Assembly: GCA_032718475.1 (NCBI GenBank)
Contig: JAUCBJ010005174.1
Location: 1 to 64,000 of the forward strand
From: Nemertoderma westbladi
Lineage: Eukaryota; Xenacoelomorpha; Nemertodermatida; Nemertodermatidae
Direction: 5' to 3'
DNA: 64,000 nucleotides
The notes beneath the pieces are model-generated. The model saw only the letters and a list, made by a program, of their open reading frames with translations, did not search any database and was not told where the DNA came from. Of this stretch, positions 23,620 through 34,150 are shown piece by piece; position 1 is the first letter of the stretch; the number at the start of each line of letters is the position of its first letter. The position numbers were made by a program, and so were the translations under genes.

Positions 23620-23920
23620 GGTCAATTTGACCCAAACGGTCCTGGGTGTAACCTGAATCAAACGGTCTTCGGCGGAGTAATAGAGAATAATTAAAGAATA
23701 ATTATGAATATTTAATTTCGCGACAATTTTATTCAATAATTTCGGGAATTTTCTTATAGAAAAGCAACGCGTGGCTAATTTTATCTAAAAGTTGGTACCT
23801 GGTGTTATTTTTTGTGCTCTTTCTATTTTCGACTGTGTTCGGCAGTTTTTGGAGTGTGTTCGGGTGTGTTCTTGTGTGTTCGCTTGTGTTCTGTAAAAAG
23901 AACTATCCCACTAGGGTTGA
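23620..23920. repeat. Dispersed repeat, copy 1 (~300 bp)
   Basis: Runs from GTGGGTCAATTTGACCCAAA through AACGGTCTTCGGCGG, AGAGAATAATTAAAGAATAA and GCAACGCGTGGCTAATTTTA to a TGTGTTCG-rich tail ending TAAAAAGAACTATCCCACTAG. It is nearly identical to 26070-26345 except for a ~50-bp deletion there. Confidence 0.85.
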
Positions 23921-24479
23921 TAAAACCAGATGAAATGCTCGTAGCAAATCTTGGGATAGGAGTACGGTAGCCGAGCACCCCTACCCTTTGGGTCGTCCCG
24001 GTCCGGCTTTGTTTGCTAAGTTGCTACAAATTACCTGTAGTTTCTTTATGTTGATGTGGTTGGTGCTCAATTCCTCAAGTAAATTGAGATTGGTAGACTG
24101 CAGTTTGTGTAATGTAATACTCATTCCGTTATCTTCTGTTGCGATTTTTGCTAAAAAAAAAAATGTAAATAAATACAGTAGGCCTACGCACTGGGTTGTT
24201 AAGGCCGTAATCTATCGTAATTAATAAGTTAATAAATGAAGTGATAATGTGAAACACGAACCACCAGATGCAACCTGCAGGTTTTCTCTTGGATATTACA
24301 GAGCTTATTATAGAGATTATTGCAAGGCGGGAGGGAGCCACACTAACTCCCAAGGTCTAATACTCTCAATATCCAACCATTTTTCGTGACTCCACCAGCA
24401 AATGGCAAGTTCCCATTATAGCTGAGTGGGCTGAAGTTAATTACATAGAATTAAAAACTTAACGAAAAATAAGGCTGTT

Positions 24480-24552
24480 CCTATTAAGGGGCTCGAACTC
24501 ACGATCTCCCGGTTGGACGATCGAGGCTCTAACCACCTGGACAACCGCAATG
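24480..24552 (-). repeat. tRNA-derived SINE head or tRNA relic
   Basis: On the minus strand an A-box-like TGTCCAGGTGGTTAGAGC is followed about 25 bp later by a near-perfect B box, GAGTTCGAGCCC. The acceptor and T stems do not pair well, so it is not called as a functional tRNA gene. A related plus-strand sequence lies at 28150-28225. Confidence 0.6.
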
Positions 24553-24797
24553 GAAACCAATCGTCAGTCTTTCTTTACGAGTAATCGCTGCCTGACGGCC
24601 GAATAATAATCTTTATAACTTCTTATAAGGAAGAAAGTTCTTATAACTTTAAAAAGCTAATTTTGGACGATGTAAAGGTTTTACAGTCGAAGTATATGTA
24701 CTGTATTTAAATTTAAAAAATTTAATACGGACACTCGACTATATTTATGAAATGAAATACTTCGATCTTTTAAATTATCTTATAAGTAATTAGATGT

Positions 24798-24967
24798 CTA
24801 ACATTCCAATTCCATACACAAGTCTTCTTTTTGTTGTTCCACTTCAGATATTTTATATTTTAGTTCTCGAACTTTGTCATTCGATGCTGAAAGTTCGTTG
24901 GAGATAACTTCGAATCGAGTCTTTAAGGTTTCAGCTTCCATCACGCGATCCTGCATCAGACGAATTT
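24798..24967 (-). CDS. Coiled-coil protein gene, exon 4 (terminal)
   Basis: Preceded on the minus strand by the acceptor TTTTCTCAG and ending in TAG. The frame needs one base from the previous exon, which exon 3 supplies as G, giving a Glu codon. It encodes 55 further residues, including LKTRFEVISNELSASNDKV, rich in Glu, Lys and Leu with heptad-like spacing, consistent with a coiled coil. No polyadenylation signal was assigned. Confidence 0.72.
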
Positions 24968-26069
24968 CTGAGAAAATACGAAAATAAAGTTACTTAAAAT
25001 ATAACTATTTAAATCGGTGGCAAAATTTTTTTACTTTTTGCCACCACTTACGTCGTTTTATTTGTTGTAACGGTGAAATTGGTGAAATACGGGCATTACT
25101 ATACCCTGGGTACCCATAGTTTGACAAATTTTATCATATGAAAAAGGCTTTTATCATGAGGTTTTTTTTTCTAGAACAAATATATGATCTTCTGACAGTA
25201 GGATGGTGTTTCTTTTTAAATGTTCTTGAAAAAAATGTGTTCTAGAACAAAAATATTTATCAAAATTGATAACAATACGTGTTTTATAACATTTATAAAA
25301 AAGTAGAAAAAAATAGCTACAGTAGTATAAAAAATAAAAAATGTGTTCTAGAACAAAAATATTTACAAAAATTGATAACTAACACGAGTTCTATAACAAT
25401 TATAAAGATTTAGCAAAAACTACACTAGCTAGTATAAAAATCAATGTCATGGAAATTACTTTGAAATTTAATTCAACATTACTTTTTGCAGACAAAAAAG
25501 TTTTATTTTTTTGTTAAACTAGTTAACGACTTTGACAAAAAAGTGTCTCACAACAAATAAAAATTATTTATTACATGGGAATAAAAGTAGAACTTTTTTT
25601 CATTATTCTCGAGACCGAGTGCCAGCGAGGTTTATAAATGGTCTTTTCAAATTATTGTACTGTACAATTCAACTCCTCATGTTGCCTTATTACTCAATGT
25701 TAAAAAAAAATTGGTGTTCTCTAATTTTTATTTCGTAACTAGAGTGCCGATTAACTACATTAACCAATATTGGTTATTGAGTTTCGTTTTGGAGTTCGTC
25801 TTGCAGACACTAAAGTTGCAATAACTTTTGAGTGTGTGAATGAATTTTGCTCAAATTACTTCCATACCTTTAAAACGTCGTTGTTACTTGAACACATGTA
25901 ATAAAATTTAAGAAATTCCACCAGAAATATTATATTTAAACTTTTTTCGCGGGGAAAAAAAAGTAAAATTAATGTAATCCTATGGGTTACTTTTTTCCCT
26001 CAGGAAAAAAGTGATAATAAAATTAAAACGTAATATACGATGTTTAACACGGCCAATCAATATCAATGA
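24968..26069. other. Intron of the coiled-coil gene, no other gene seen
   Basis: AT-rich sequence with three TGTTCTAGAACAAA-type words (about 25170-25360) but no supported ORF. A further short exon cannot be excluded. Confidence 0.5.
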
Positions 26070-26345
26070 GATAACCGTGGGTCAATTTGACCCAAACGGT
26101 CCTGGGTGTAACCTGAATCAAACGGTCTTCGGCGGGATAATAGAGAATAATTAAAGAATAATTATGAATATTTAATTTCGCGATAATTTTATTCAATAAT
26201 TTCGGGAATTTTCTTATAGAAAAGCAACGCGTGGCTAATTTTATCTAAAGTCTATCGGCAGTTTTTGGAGTGTATTCGGGTGTGTTTGTGTGTGTTCGCT
26301 TGTGTTCTGTAAAAAGAACTATCCCACTAGAGGGTTGATAACACT
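26070..26345. repeat. Dispersed repeat, copy 2
   Basis: Same orientation and nearly the same sequence as 23620-23920, with a deletion after TTTTATCTAAA. It lies within the intron between exons 3 and 4. Confidence 0.85.
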
Positions 26346-26494
26346 AGAGGAAAAAAATTAGCCGAGATATAATTAATTACAACACTGAAAATTTAAATCT
26401 TTAAACAGGGTAGTCAAATTAAACTTTATCCTAATTGAATATAAAAATAAAGACATTGCAATTTTCCGCATTAAAATGAAGCAACGAGCAGCAC

Positions 26495-26726
26495 CTTTTT
26501 TATATTCACTGCTACTGTCTTTTTGTTCTCTAATTTCCTTTTTTAGATAATGCATATCAGATTGATATTCACATATTTTTCTCTCCATATTCTTAACCAT
26601 GGCTTCATAACGTTGAACTTCCTTCTTAGATTGACTGGATGAGGCAGTGTCTTCAGGGACATCTTCATTTTCCTCCAATTTCGAGATAAGTTTTTCGGCC
26701 TCCATTTGAGCAATTCTTGATAACAA
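26495..26726 (-). CDS. Coiled-coil protein gene, exon 3
   Basis: Acceptor TTTATTTATAG at the upstream side and donor AAAAAAG|GTGCTG at the downstream side. The exon is 232 bp, 77 codons plus one base, so it starts in phase 0, as exon 2 requires, and ends in phase 1, as exon 4 requires. The product contains RIAQMEAEKLISKLEENED, then an acidic/Ser linker (VPEDTASSSQSK), then YEAMVKNMERKICEYQ, again coiled-coil-like. The gene is called from this phase agreement; no family name is offered. Confidence 0.75.
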
Positions 26727-26814
26727 CTATAAATAAAAAAAGTGATAAATTTAAGCATATTAGAGGTAAATTTAGATCTTTAATTAATTAAATGCTTTAT
26801 TAATTAATTAATTA

Positions 26815-27866
26815 TTATAAAGGACATCACTACAACCAAAGACTCTCCATAGACCACCATTACCAAACCAATTGTTTGTGGCTGTCACGGCAGCACGGCA
26901 CTACGGCAGTACGGCAACACAGCATTTGTTTGTTGTTGTCACAACACTACGGCAATTGTTTGTGGTTGTCACGGCAGCACGGCACTACGGCAGTGCGGCA
27001 ACACAGAATTTGTTTGTTGATGTCACAACACTACGGCAATTGTTTGTTGCTGTCACAACACTACGGCAGTACGGCACTACGGCAACACAGCAATTGTTTG
27101 TTGTTGTCAGAACACTACGACAATTGTGTGTGGTTGTCACGGCAGCACGGCACTACGGCAGTACGGCAACACAGCATTTGTTTGTTGCTGTCACAACACT
27201 ACAGTACGACAATTGTTTGTGGCTTCAAACATAAACCGAGTGTTATCCGGTTATAATCTTTCTCAAGATAGTCTTTCAGTTTCTTCAAACAAAAATCATC
27301 ATCGTCATTGGGTCGTCGCATTTTGTTTGCCAATTTACCGTCAGTGTAGCATAGAACAAAATCCTCAACTAATAAACTTTCATCAAAAACGTCTGTGAAA
27401 AAACCGCACAACTTCTCAAAAGCTCGTTGTAATATAATGTCGTGGTTGGCTACTGCCTGACTGCAGTACTGTCTAATAAACATTCAACCATACCACTTTA
27501 TACTATACAGCATTGCTGAACAGGTAAAGCTAACCAGGGCATTCAAATTTGGCGCAATTCAAGTTAACTAAGTTAACCAATCAGAATTTGTTGTGAAATC
27601 ACCTGCTGCTTGCTGTACTGCCGTGACAGCAACAAACAAATGCCGTGTTTCCGTAGTGCCGTGCTGCCGTGACAACCACAAACAATTGTCGTAGTGTTGT
27701 GACAGCAACAAACAATTGCCGTAGTGTTGTGACAACAACAAACAAATGCTGTGTTGCCGTACTGCCGTAGTGCCGTGCTGCCGTGACAGCCACAAACAAT
27801 TGGTTTGGTTATGGTGGTCTATGGAGAGTCTTTGGTTGTAGTGATGTCCGTTATGGGCCACTGTAG
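26815..27866. mobile_element. Foldback-type DNA element with repeat-bearing inverted arms
   Basis: The left arm begins GGACATCACTACAACCAAAG and the right arm ends with its reverse complement. Both arms continue inward (CTCTCCATAGACCACCAT, CCAAACCAATTGTTTGTGG) into tandem subrepeats made of GGCAGCACGGCACTACGGCA and CAATTGTTTGTTG-type words. The left arm is about 390 bp, the right arm about 250 bp, and the unique centre about 390 bp. The right terminus also has CAGTGGCCCATAACGG outside the matched part, which suggests the left end is truncated. The flanks are TTAATTAA-rich, so the target duplication is unclear. Long inverted arms built of subrepeats are the hallmark of Foldback-like elements. 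Confidence 0.75.
27199..27483 (-). CDS. 94-codon ORF in the centre of the foldback element
   Basis: An ATG-started frame in the unique centre between the inverted arms, ending inside the left arm. The product has balanced, protein-like composition, including IILQRAFEKLCGFFTDVFDE and an acidic run PNDDDDF followed by LKKLKDYLEKDYN. No family is recognised and there is no transposase motif. Its last residues (CLKPQTIVVL) come from the arm repeat, so the natural end is lost. It may be a captured piece of a host gene, or chance coding-like sequence; I favour a captured fragment with low confidence. Confidence 0.3.
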   Translation of the reverse strand: MFIRQYCSQAVANHDIILQRAFEKLCGFFTDVFDESLLVEDFVLCYTDGKLANKMRRPNDDDDFCLKKLKDYLEKDYNRITLGLCLKPQTIVVL

Positions 27867-28149
27867 TTAATTAATTAATTACTTTCCTTCACCGGCTGCT
27901 CAATGACACCAGACTTGGGAACATCCCCGAACATTGAGGGTGTAAAGCTGAGTGATTTGGTTTGACTCTGCCGTCCTTAGATGATCATAAGTAAGTCATC
28001 ATAAGTTCCATTTATTATAAGACGGCCAAGTACAGTAGGGTTGAGCACAGTGGCAGCAGATTATGGCATTGACAGATGGGAGGCCATGAGGAGGTAAATT
28101 ACGGACATACAAGGTATCAGGTAGTACTGTATTTCCAGGTCTATCTTTT
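27867..28149. other. Intronic, no gene seen
   Basis: Short featureless stretch between the foldback element and the SINE-like segment. Confidence 0.5.
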
Positions 28150-28225
28150 TCCTGAGCCGCTAGCTGAATGTTTAGAGCGTCAGACTTCCAACCCGGAAGT
28201 CACCAAAGTCACCAGTTCGATCACA
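28150..28225 (+). repeat. tRNA-derived SINE head
   Basis: TAGCTGAATGTTTAGAGCG matches a polymerase III A box, and CAGTTCGATC, about 40 bp on, matches a B box. Between them GACTTCC and GGAAGTC form a perfect 7-bp hairpin. The layout resembles the minus-strand copy at 24480-24552. It is not a clean cloverleaf, so it is called a SINE rather than a tRNA gene. Confidence 0.6.
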
Positions 28226-28566
28226 CCTGGCCTGCGCCAAACGAAAGTTATAATCATCATAAGTGCAGGCCGATCAGGAATGTACTAGCGGAATAACCAT
28301 TACCTTTCGGTGTCGGTCCATGGGTACATATTACTCGTATATAGTAGATTTCTTGGGTGATTTTGTAGGAGGTTTTACTGTGAATAAGCCGACTAATGCA
28401 CGGGGTGCGTCATTGAGGATTTTTAAAAAATTGTCCCCAGCAACGATTAAGACAATTCATCCGATTGCTCCCATATATTTTAGTAATAGATTTACTGTTG
28501 ACAATGAACAAACGGTAAATGTTTCCATTACAAATAAACTTACATCACCGAAATCCCCATCTTATG

Positions 28567-28930
28567 GCGCACAGAGGTTGCTCCCATTGGAATAATAATA
28601 GTGAGTAAAAACTTGCACTATGAAAGCAATGCCGAGTTATCGACAAAATTACACAGCCACAATTCCCTATTCCCTTTGACTTTCGCGATATTATTCGCAT
28701 CTTCAAGGCCAGTAGTGTCCTTTAAGAGAGTTGTCTCGAAGAAGTATTGGGGTGTCCATCATGATTATTCTCTCCATGAGACTGCCACGGCATAAGTTTG
28801 TACATACGATGGCCACCAAGGCGAAAGGAATGCCCCTTGCGAAGCGGAGATATGGATCTGTTCAAGTGTCAAGACTGGTAAGACCAATGAGAAGTAGACA
28901 GAAAGTGGGTGGAGGCACTGCTAAATAAAT
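28567..28930 (-). mobile_element. LINE 3'-end fragment
   Basis: The minus strand reads into the conserved 3' end of an RTE-like LINE (ATCATGATGGACACCCCAAT, AAGGACACTACTGGCCTTGA, GGGAATAGGGAATTGTGGC). The same fragment lies in the opposite orientation at 63778-64000. It is riddled with stops in the ancestral frame. Confidence 0.7.
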
Positions 28931-28944
28931 CACTTAACACAGTT

Positions 28945-29975
28945 TACTACTACTAGGTCGAGCGAACTCGGACAGTGGAAATGAGATCCTTCCAGGCTTC
29001 CCGATTCTCCATAGTTGTCGCAATTTCGTTTCTCCCAAGTTCAGTATCCCTTTCAAGTTGATCTATATATGTTATGGCAGGTCGTCCACGATTACGCTTT
29101 CCTTGAGTTGGTTGCCAGAGAAGTAGATCTGGTATGACCTCGTCTTTACTTCGCCAGCAGTGCCCACTGAATCTTAATCTGCGTTCACGGAGGGTGGTTG
29201 ATACAGGTGGTATTGTACCATAAAGCTCGGCGTTTGTCATGTGTTGTCTCCAGCTGATGTTTAGGGCTGCCCTTAGTAGTCTTGTGTAGCAACCATCAAT
29301 TCGTTGTTCAAGTGATTTAGTCAGTGTCCAGGTCTCACCCCCGTATAAAAATACACTTTCCACTGTGGCTCTAAAGAACTTGGTCTTCAGGTGCCTGGAG
29401 AGATCTGATTTCCAGATGGTATCCATTTTTGATAGAGCTACCCAAGCCTTTGCTTTCCTAACTTCTATGTCCTTTTTGCTACTCTCTATCCATGATCCAA
29501 GGTACTGGAAGTCATCGACCTGCCTTAGTTGATTATTATCAATGGTTGTCAAGTTTCCATCAACAGTGAATTCGGTCTTGGTAGCATTTATATGCAATCC
29601 AACCTCCTTAGCAGCCCTCTCCACTTTATTTAGTAGAAGCTGTGCATCTGCTAGCGTATTAGAGAGCAGGGCGATGTCATCCGCAAAGTCGGTGTCTGTG
29701 ACTGTAGTTGCCGGATATCTACTACTTCTGCGTTCTTGAAGTGTGAATCCCAGATCTTCACCCTTTGTGGCCGTCCTCATTGCGTAATCCAGCACAATTA
29801 CAAATAGTAATGGTGCTAATGTGTCACCTTGCAGTACGCCAGCCAGGATTGAGAAAAACTCAGTTTCACCATCTGGTGAGAGTACCTGCGCTTCTGTGTC
29901 ACAATATAGCAATCCAATGCCAGCAACAATTACTTCTGGTATTCCATAAGCTCTTTGGATTTCAAGCATTTTACC
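28945..29975 (-). mobile_element. 5'-truncated RTE-like LINE
   Basis: Contains the RT ORF at 28953-29969 and ends on its 3' side in a short TAG repeat after the stop, a tail also seen in the related LINEs at 30433 and 44230. The 5' endonuclease half is absent. Confidence 0.8.
28953..29969 (-). pseudogene. LINE reverse transcriptase, 5'-truncated, 338 codons open
   Basis: An uninterrupted frame that begins inside the RT palm. It contains GVLQGDTLAPLLFVIVLDYA, then the catalytic DFADDIALLSNT, the thumb-region motif FQYLGSWI, YGGETWTLT and a C-terminal region with RLRFSGHCWRS and KRNRGRP. The N-terminal half of RT and the whole endonuclease are missing, so it cannot make an active enzyme even though its frame is open. 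The first codon is not an ATG with upstream context. It belongs to the same broad LINE group as the element at 44230-47991 but to a different family (roughly 40-50 percent alike by eye). Confidence 0.85.
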
Positions 29976-30432
29976 TCACACAGTTTAGTGTGGGACAAAT
30001 GGGCATTATTGGCTGTCTGTCGGTTCAAAGTTTTTATAATTGAATGTAACGACATACTGACTAACAGGGTTATTGTTATGTATATATTAAGTTAAAAGTA
30101 AACAAACAAGAGTCTTACACCCCATAACTACAAAAAATATAGAATTAGGACATTTAGCTTCAGTGTGCTTTGGTTCAATGTTTGAACGTCATACCACATA
30201 AACGGCACTTACATTTTAATTTTTGGTTATTTGTAGTAGCAATTAGTTTATTTTCAATATCAAAGCATGAACTAGTGTTTCGATGAGTTTTCAGAGTAGA
30301 TTCACTCTAATTACCTATTTGGCAGTACTACAACTTCGTGTGCCCAAAATCCATACAAGGTGTATTTTACTTTACATATTTTCAAACCCCAAACCCCAAT
30401 ACTACTGTACTGTAAGTCATTGTAAAAGTTAA
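29976..30432. other. Intronic, no gene seen
   Basis: AT-rich sequence between two LINE insertions, without supported ORFs. The right edge holds the left target duplication of the next LINE. Confidence 0.5.
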
Positions 30433-33400
30433 AAATAGACCCTCTTACTAGGGCAAATCTGGTCCTGTAACTAGGACCCCCATCGTTCTGGGATAAGGAC
30501 ACCGTTGGTCCTGGATTAAGGACCCATATACTTGGCTGCAGGGGTATATGGCCTGGCCAGGCAGATGGTGATCTACCAATGGCTGGTCAGGCGTAGAGTG
30601 TTCTCATGTCCACTCTGAGTACACTTCACTGCGACCTGCACCTGGCAGCAGGGGTAAAGGGCATGACCCAGCAGATGAGCTGCACAGCCAATGGTGGGTC
30701 ATGTGTGCCAGAGTAGATATGGGTGATGGGCCTCATATCTGACTCCACTGCGATACCCACCCTGTGGAATGGCAAACCAGGGTGTGGTATTTGCGCCGAG
30801 ATCTGACTCGGCAAAAAAGCACCCCCAACCCCCACTATGGATTACATTAGTAATGCGGAGGTCCGGCCACTAGAGGCCAGTGGAATTACCGGACACAATC
30901 GGCCTCACAGGCGTCAGTTATCTCCTGACCGGCTGCCTGTCTCACCCCCTACTGCAGAGAGAGAAGCCAACAATTCTTTGAGTCCCTTTCCTGATGACCT
31001 TTCTGGCCCAAACCCTGGGTCACCAGGGAGGCCAGATTGTGAGGGGGAGAGGGATTCTGGAGTTGGAGGCTACTCTCATGTTCCACCCCGTCCAACAAAG
31101 CCATTGGTGAATCTGAGGCAAGTCACTAGACTAGCCTCAGTAAACACCCTAACACTCGGGTCCCCAATGCAACAAGGTGAGCTGACTGCCTTGGCAGATA
31201 AGCTTTCTCTTAGCGCAGTGGGTGTTCAAGAGCACCGAATGCAGACTGGACAGACTGATGAGGTTCTGATTAAGGACATGGGGGCGGTTGGCGACTCGCC
31301 CTTGCGTCAGCAGATGATAGTGGCAATGGTGGTATTGGTCTATTGATGAATCCAACTGCACATGCAGCATTGGACAAAATAGACCAAATCTCTAACCGTA
31401 TCATCCGTTGCCACTTCTCATGTTCTGGAAGACTGGCTAAGAAGTTTCCTAAGGTGGTTCTGATTGTGTGCTCTTCTCCAACTAATGTTGCCCCTGTAGA
31501 GGAAGTGGAAAATTTCTACCACAATCTACAAGCAGCTACTGATGGAGTGGATCAGTATGCATTCTTATCATTCCTGGGAGACTTTAATGCAAGTCTGCAT
31601 CAATCACCTACATCGCCATGGGTCTATAGCAATAGTGTCAACCGAAATTCCATCCATCTTCAGGATTTTATCTCTGGAAATGGATTGTTTTCGGCTGGAA
31701 CCCAGTTCAAGAAGCGAACTGGAAAGCTATGGACTCATAGTGTACCCAGTGGTCACAAGTCCCAGATAGACCATATTCTGTTTCGTAGGAAGTACAGGAG
31801 CTCTATACAAGACTGTCATACATTTACACTTCGACCCTTCTCCAGTGATCACCGCCTTATTGTGGCCAAGGTAATACTTAGTCTGCGTGCTAGCAGAACA
31901 ACGAAATCTGCCTTGCCGCGGCATGACTGGTCCTCTCTGTTGCAACAGCCAAGTGTCACCCAGCTTCACACTACAGCTGAGCAACAGGTATGAGGTTCTT
32001 GCCTCTGAGGCGGCTGATCACTGTGAGGGCTATACTGCCTTCACAGAAGCAGTTAAGTTAGCAGCTGCAGAAACAGTTCCTGTATACCCTCGAAACAGGA
32101 AAAGGGCCCCCTGGACTGACAAAAAAATCCAGAAGTGCCGAAATGACCTATATAAGGCGCAGAAAGAGTCCCGACTCAAACAGACTACAGCGGCCAAGAA
32201 TGCAGTTAAGGCTGCATCTAGGTCCCTGAACAGGCAGTACTCTGTTAATCTACAGGAGCTAATAAACCAACAGGTTGATGCCATCAATGATGCCGACGAC
32301 AGCAGGCAATCATCCCAGGCATGGAAATCGATCAACTTGCTTACTGGGCGGAAAAGCCAACCAACCACCAAGGTTAAGGCTGAATCACCAGCCGATCGCC
32401 TCAATGGTTGGAAGGCTCACTTTGAAAAGCTCCTCAATAATGACAGGGTATTGCCTGATAACTTTATAGAAGTAAAAGTGTCTGAGTCTGTACTCCCAGA
32501 TATTCCCATTGGCGATATCTCCTTTGCATAAGTGAAGGCTTCTGCAAAGAGCATTAAGACCAATCGTGCCAATGGAGTATATGGTGTTCCCCCTGAGGTC
32601 TTTAAAATACCTGAGTGTTTAAAGCCAATCTATCCCATCATAGTAGACATGTACCGAACAACAAGAGTCCCACAAGAAATGAAAACAAATAAGTTGGTGC
32701 CAGTTCCCAAGAAGGGCAACCTAACACTCTATGGTTATTTTCGGGGAATCTCATTGATCTCGATTGCTGCAATACTATACAATAGAATTCTATTAAATCG
32801 CATCAGGAATCCCATTGAGAGACTGCTCCGTGGAAATCAGAATGGGTTCCGTAAAGGGCGTGGGACCATGGAACCTATTTTGGCACTTAGAAGGATAATT
32901 GAAGAGTCATCAAAAAAGAAAGACAGGCATCTGGCTGTTATCTTTGTTGACTTCTTCAAGGCCTTTGATTCAGTATCCCGCTCACGTATGTTCAGCATAC
33001 TTTCATTATATGGGATTCCTGATGAAATTATTGCAGCAATCAGATCAGTATACGATGGTTCGACAACATTTGTGTCTACTGTTGATGGTGACACAGAACC
33101 ATTTGAAGTGTTATGGGGCGTCCTCCAGGGAGACACACTTGCACCATTCTTGTTCATAATTGTGGTTGACTATGTTCTACGCATTTCCTTAGATCATCAT
33201 AATGATGATGGGGTGATGATAACTCCACCTTCTGGCTCCAGAAGTCGAGGAAATCCTGCCAAGTACCTAACTGATCTAGACTTTGCCGATGACTTAGGAG
33301 TACTCTCAGAATCACTAGAGGGAGCCCAACTTTTTTTTTTGAGAGAACCAAAATTTTGACAGTTAACTTTGAAAGTCCTCAGCAAGTCTCTGATCGGATG

Positions 33401-34062
33401 AGTATAAGCTCAAAAGATGGTATGCTTGAGCATGTGGATGACTTCTGTTACCTGGGATCATGGATCCGGAAGTCAGGTGAGGACCTTCGAATACGTAAGG
33501 GAAAGGCATTGGCAGCCTTGAATAGGCTTTCCAGGATTTGGAAGTCAACGAGAATTAATCGGAAACTTAAGGTCCGATTATTTAGAGTAGCAGTAGTTCC
33601 AGTACTCCTCTATGGGAGTCCATGCTGGGCTCTAACTGCTGAGGACACCAAATCTCTGGATGGCACATTCACAAGAATGCTACGCCGGGTTCATTGTGTC
33701 AAGTACAATGCACACATCTCCAACCAGACACTATATAACATTGGAGGTGTCTCATTGGTTCGCCCAAGCTTCACACTAGAACAAAATCGCCTCCGCTTTG
33801 CAGGACATTGCTTTCGCCGTGTGGACCAGCCAGTGCATAATCTTGTACTTTGGCAGCCTAATGGAGTGAATAACCATGGTGGACAGCCCATGACTTTCTT
33901 GAGACGCATCTTAAAGGACACTGGCCTTGAAGATGCGGATGATTTACCAAATGTCATGGGTGATAGGGAGTTGTGGCGGCGCAATTTTGTCGACAAGCCG
34001 GCACAGCATTCTTAAAAATGCAGCTGCAATGCACCATGCCGATACTAGTAGTAGTAGTAGTA
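30433..34062 (+). mobile_element. Near full-length RTE-like LINE, degenerate copy
   Basis: Flanked by GTAAAAGTTAA on both sides (30422-30432 and 34063-34073), an 11-bp target duplication. The 5' end is about 90 bp shorter than that of the full-length copy at 44230-47991. The 3' end is a (TAG)n tract. The 5' UTR holds two related ~110-bp monomers. Sequence is about 95 percent like the intact copy. Confidence 0.92.
30837..34015 (+). pseudogene. LINE endonuclease-reverse transcriptase, disabled
   Basis: Reading order is a basic N-terminal region, AP-like endonuclease (VGVQEHRM, LGDFNASL, SQIDHILFRR, SSDHRLIVAKV) and RT (FRKGRGTMEPIL, VIFVDFFKAFDS, GVLQGDTLAPFLF, DLDFADDLGVLS, YLGSWIRKSGED). Compared with the intact copy in this window it has at least four breaks. 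One G is lost in the GGGG run near 31280. A frameshift lies near 31960. A GAA-to-TAA stop sits at 32529-32531. A ~60-bp segment near 33330-33350 is replaced by a T run. A one-C loss before 30837 also puts the upstream ATG used by the intact copy out of frame. The copy cannot encode a working protein. Confidence 0.93.
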
Positions 34063-34150
34063 GTAAAAGTTAATCAGATAAAAGTCTCATTTTGTAGTTC
34101 ATTGCAGTTTCATTGTGACATAAATTTATTTTTTGAACCATATTAACATA
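34063..34150 (+). promoter_or_regulatory. Short region between the LINE and the M13 start codon
   Basis: Only 88 bp separate the LINE end from the peptidase ATG. The LINE target duplication occupies the first 11 bp. The sequence is AT-rich without a clear TATA box, so the original promoter or 5' UTR has been separated by the LINE or lies within this interval. Confidence 0.4.

Noticed and set aside
24480-24552. Possible functional tRNA gene
   Set aside because: A and B boxes are good, but the T stem and acceptor stem do not pair, so a SINE head or relic is more likely.
26872-27256. Several open frames with repeated TAARHYGSTATQ and VTTLRQ units
   Set aside because: They follow the subrepeats of the foldback arms in several frames and mirror-image copies appear in the other arm; not a gene.
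28263-28595. 110-codon plus-strand ORF
   Set aside because: No domain, and its end overlaps the LINE 3' fragment; coding potential is not supported.
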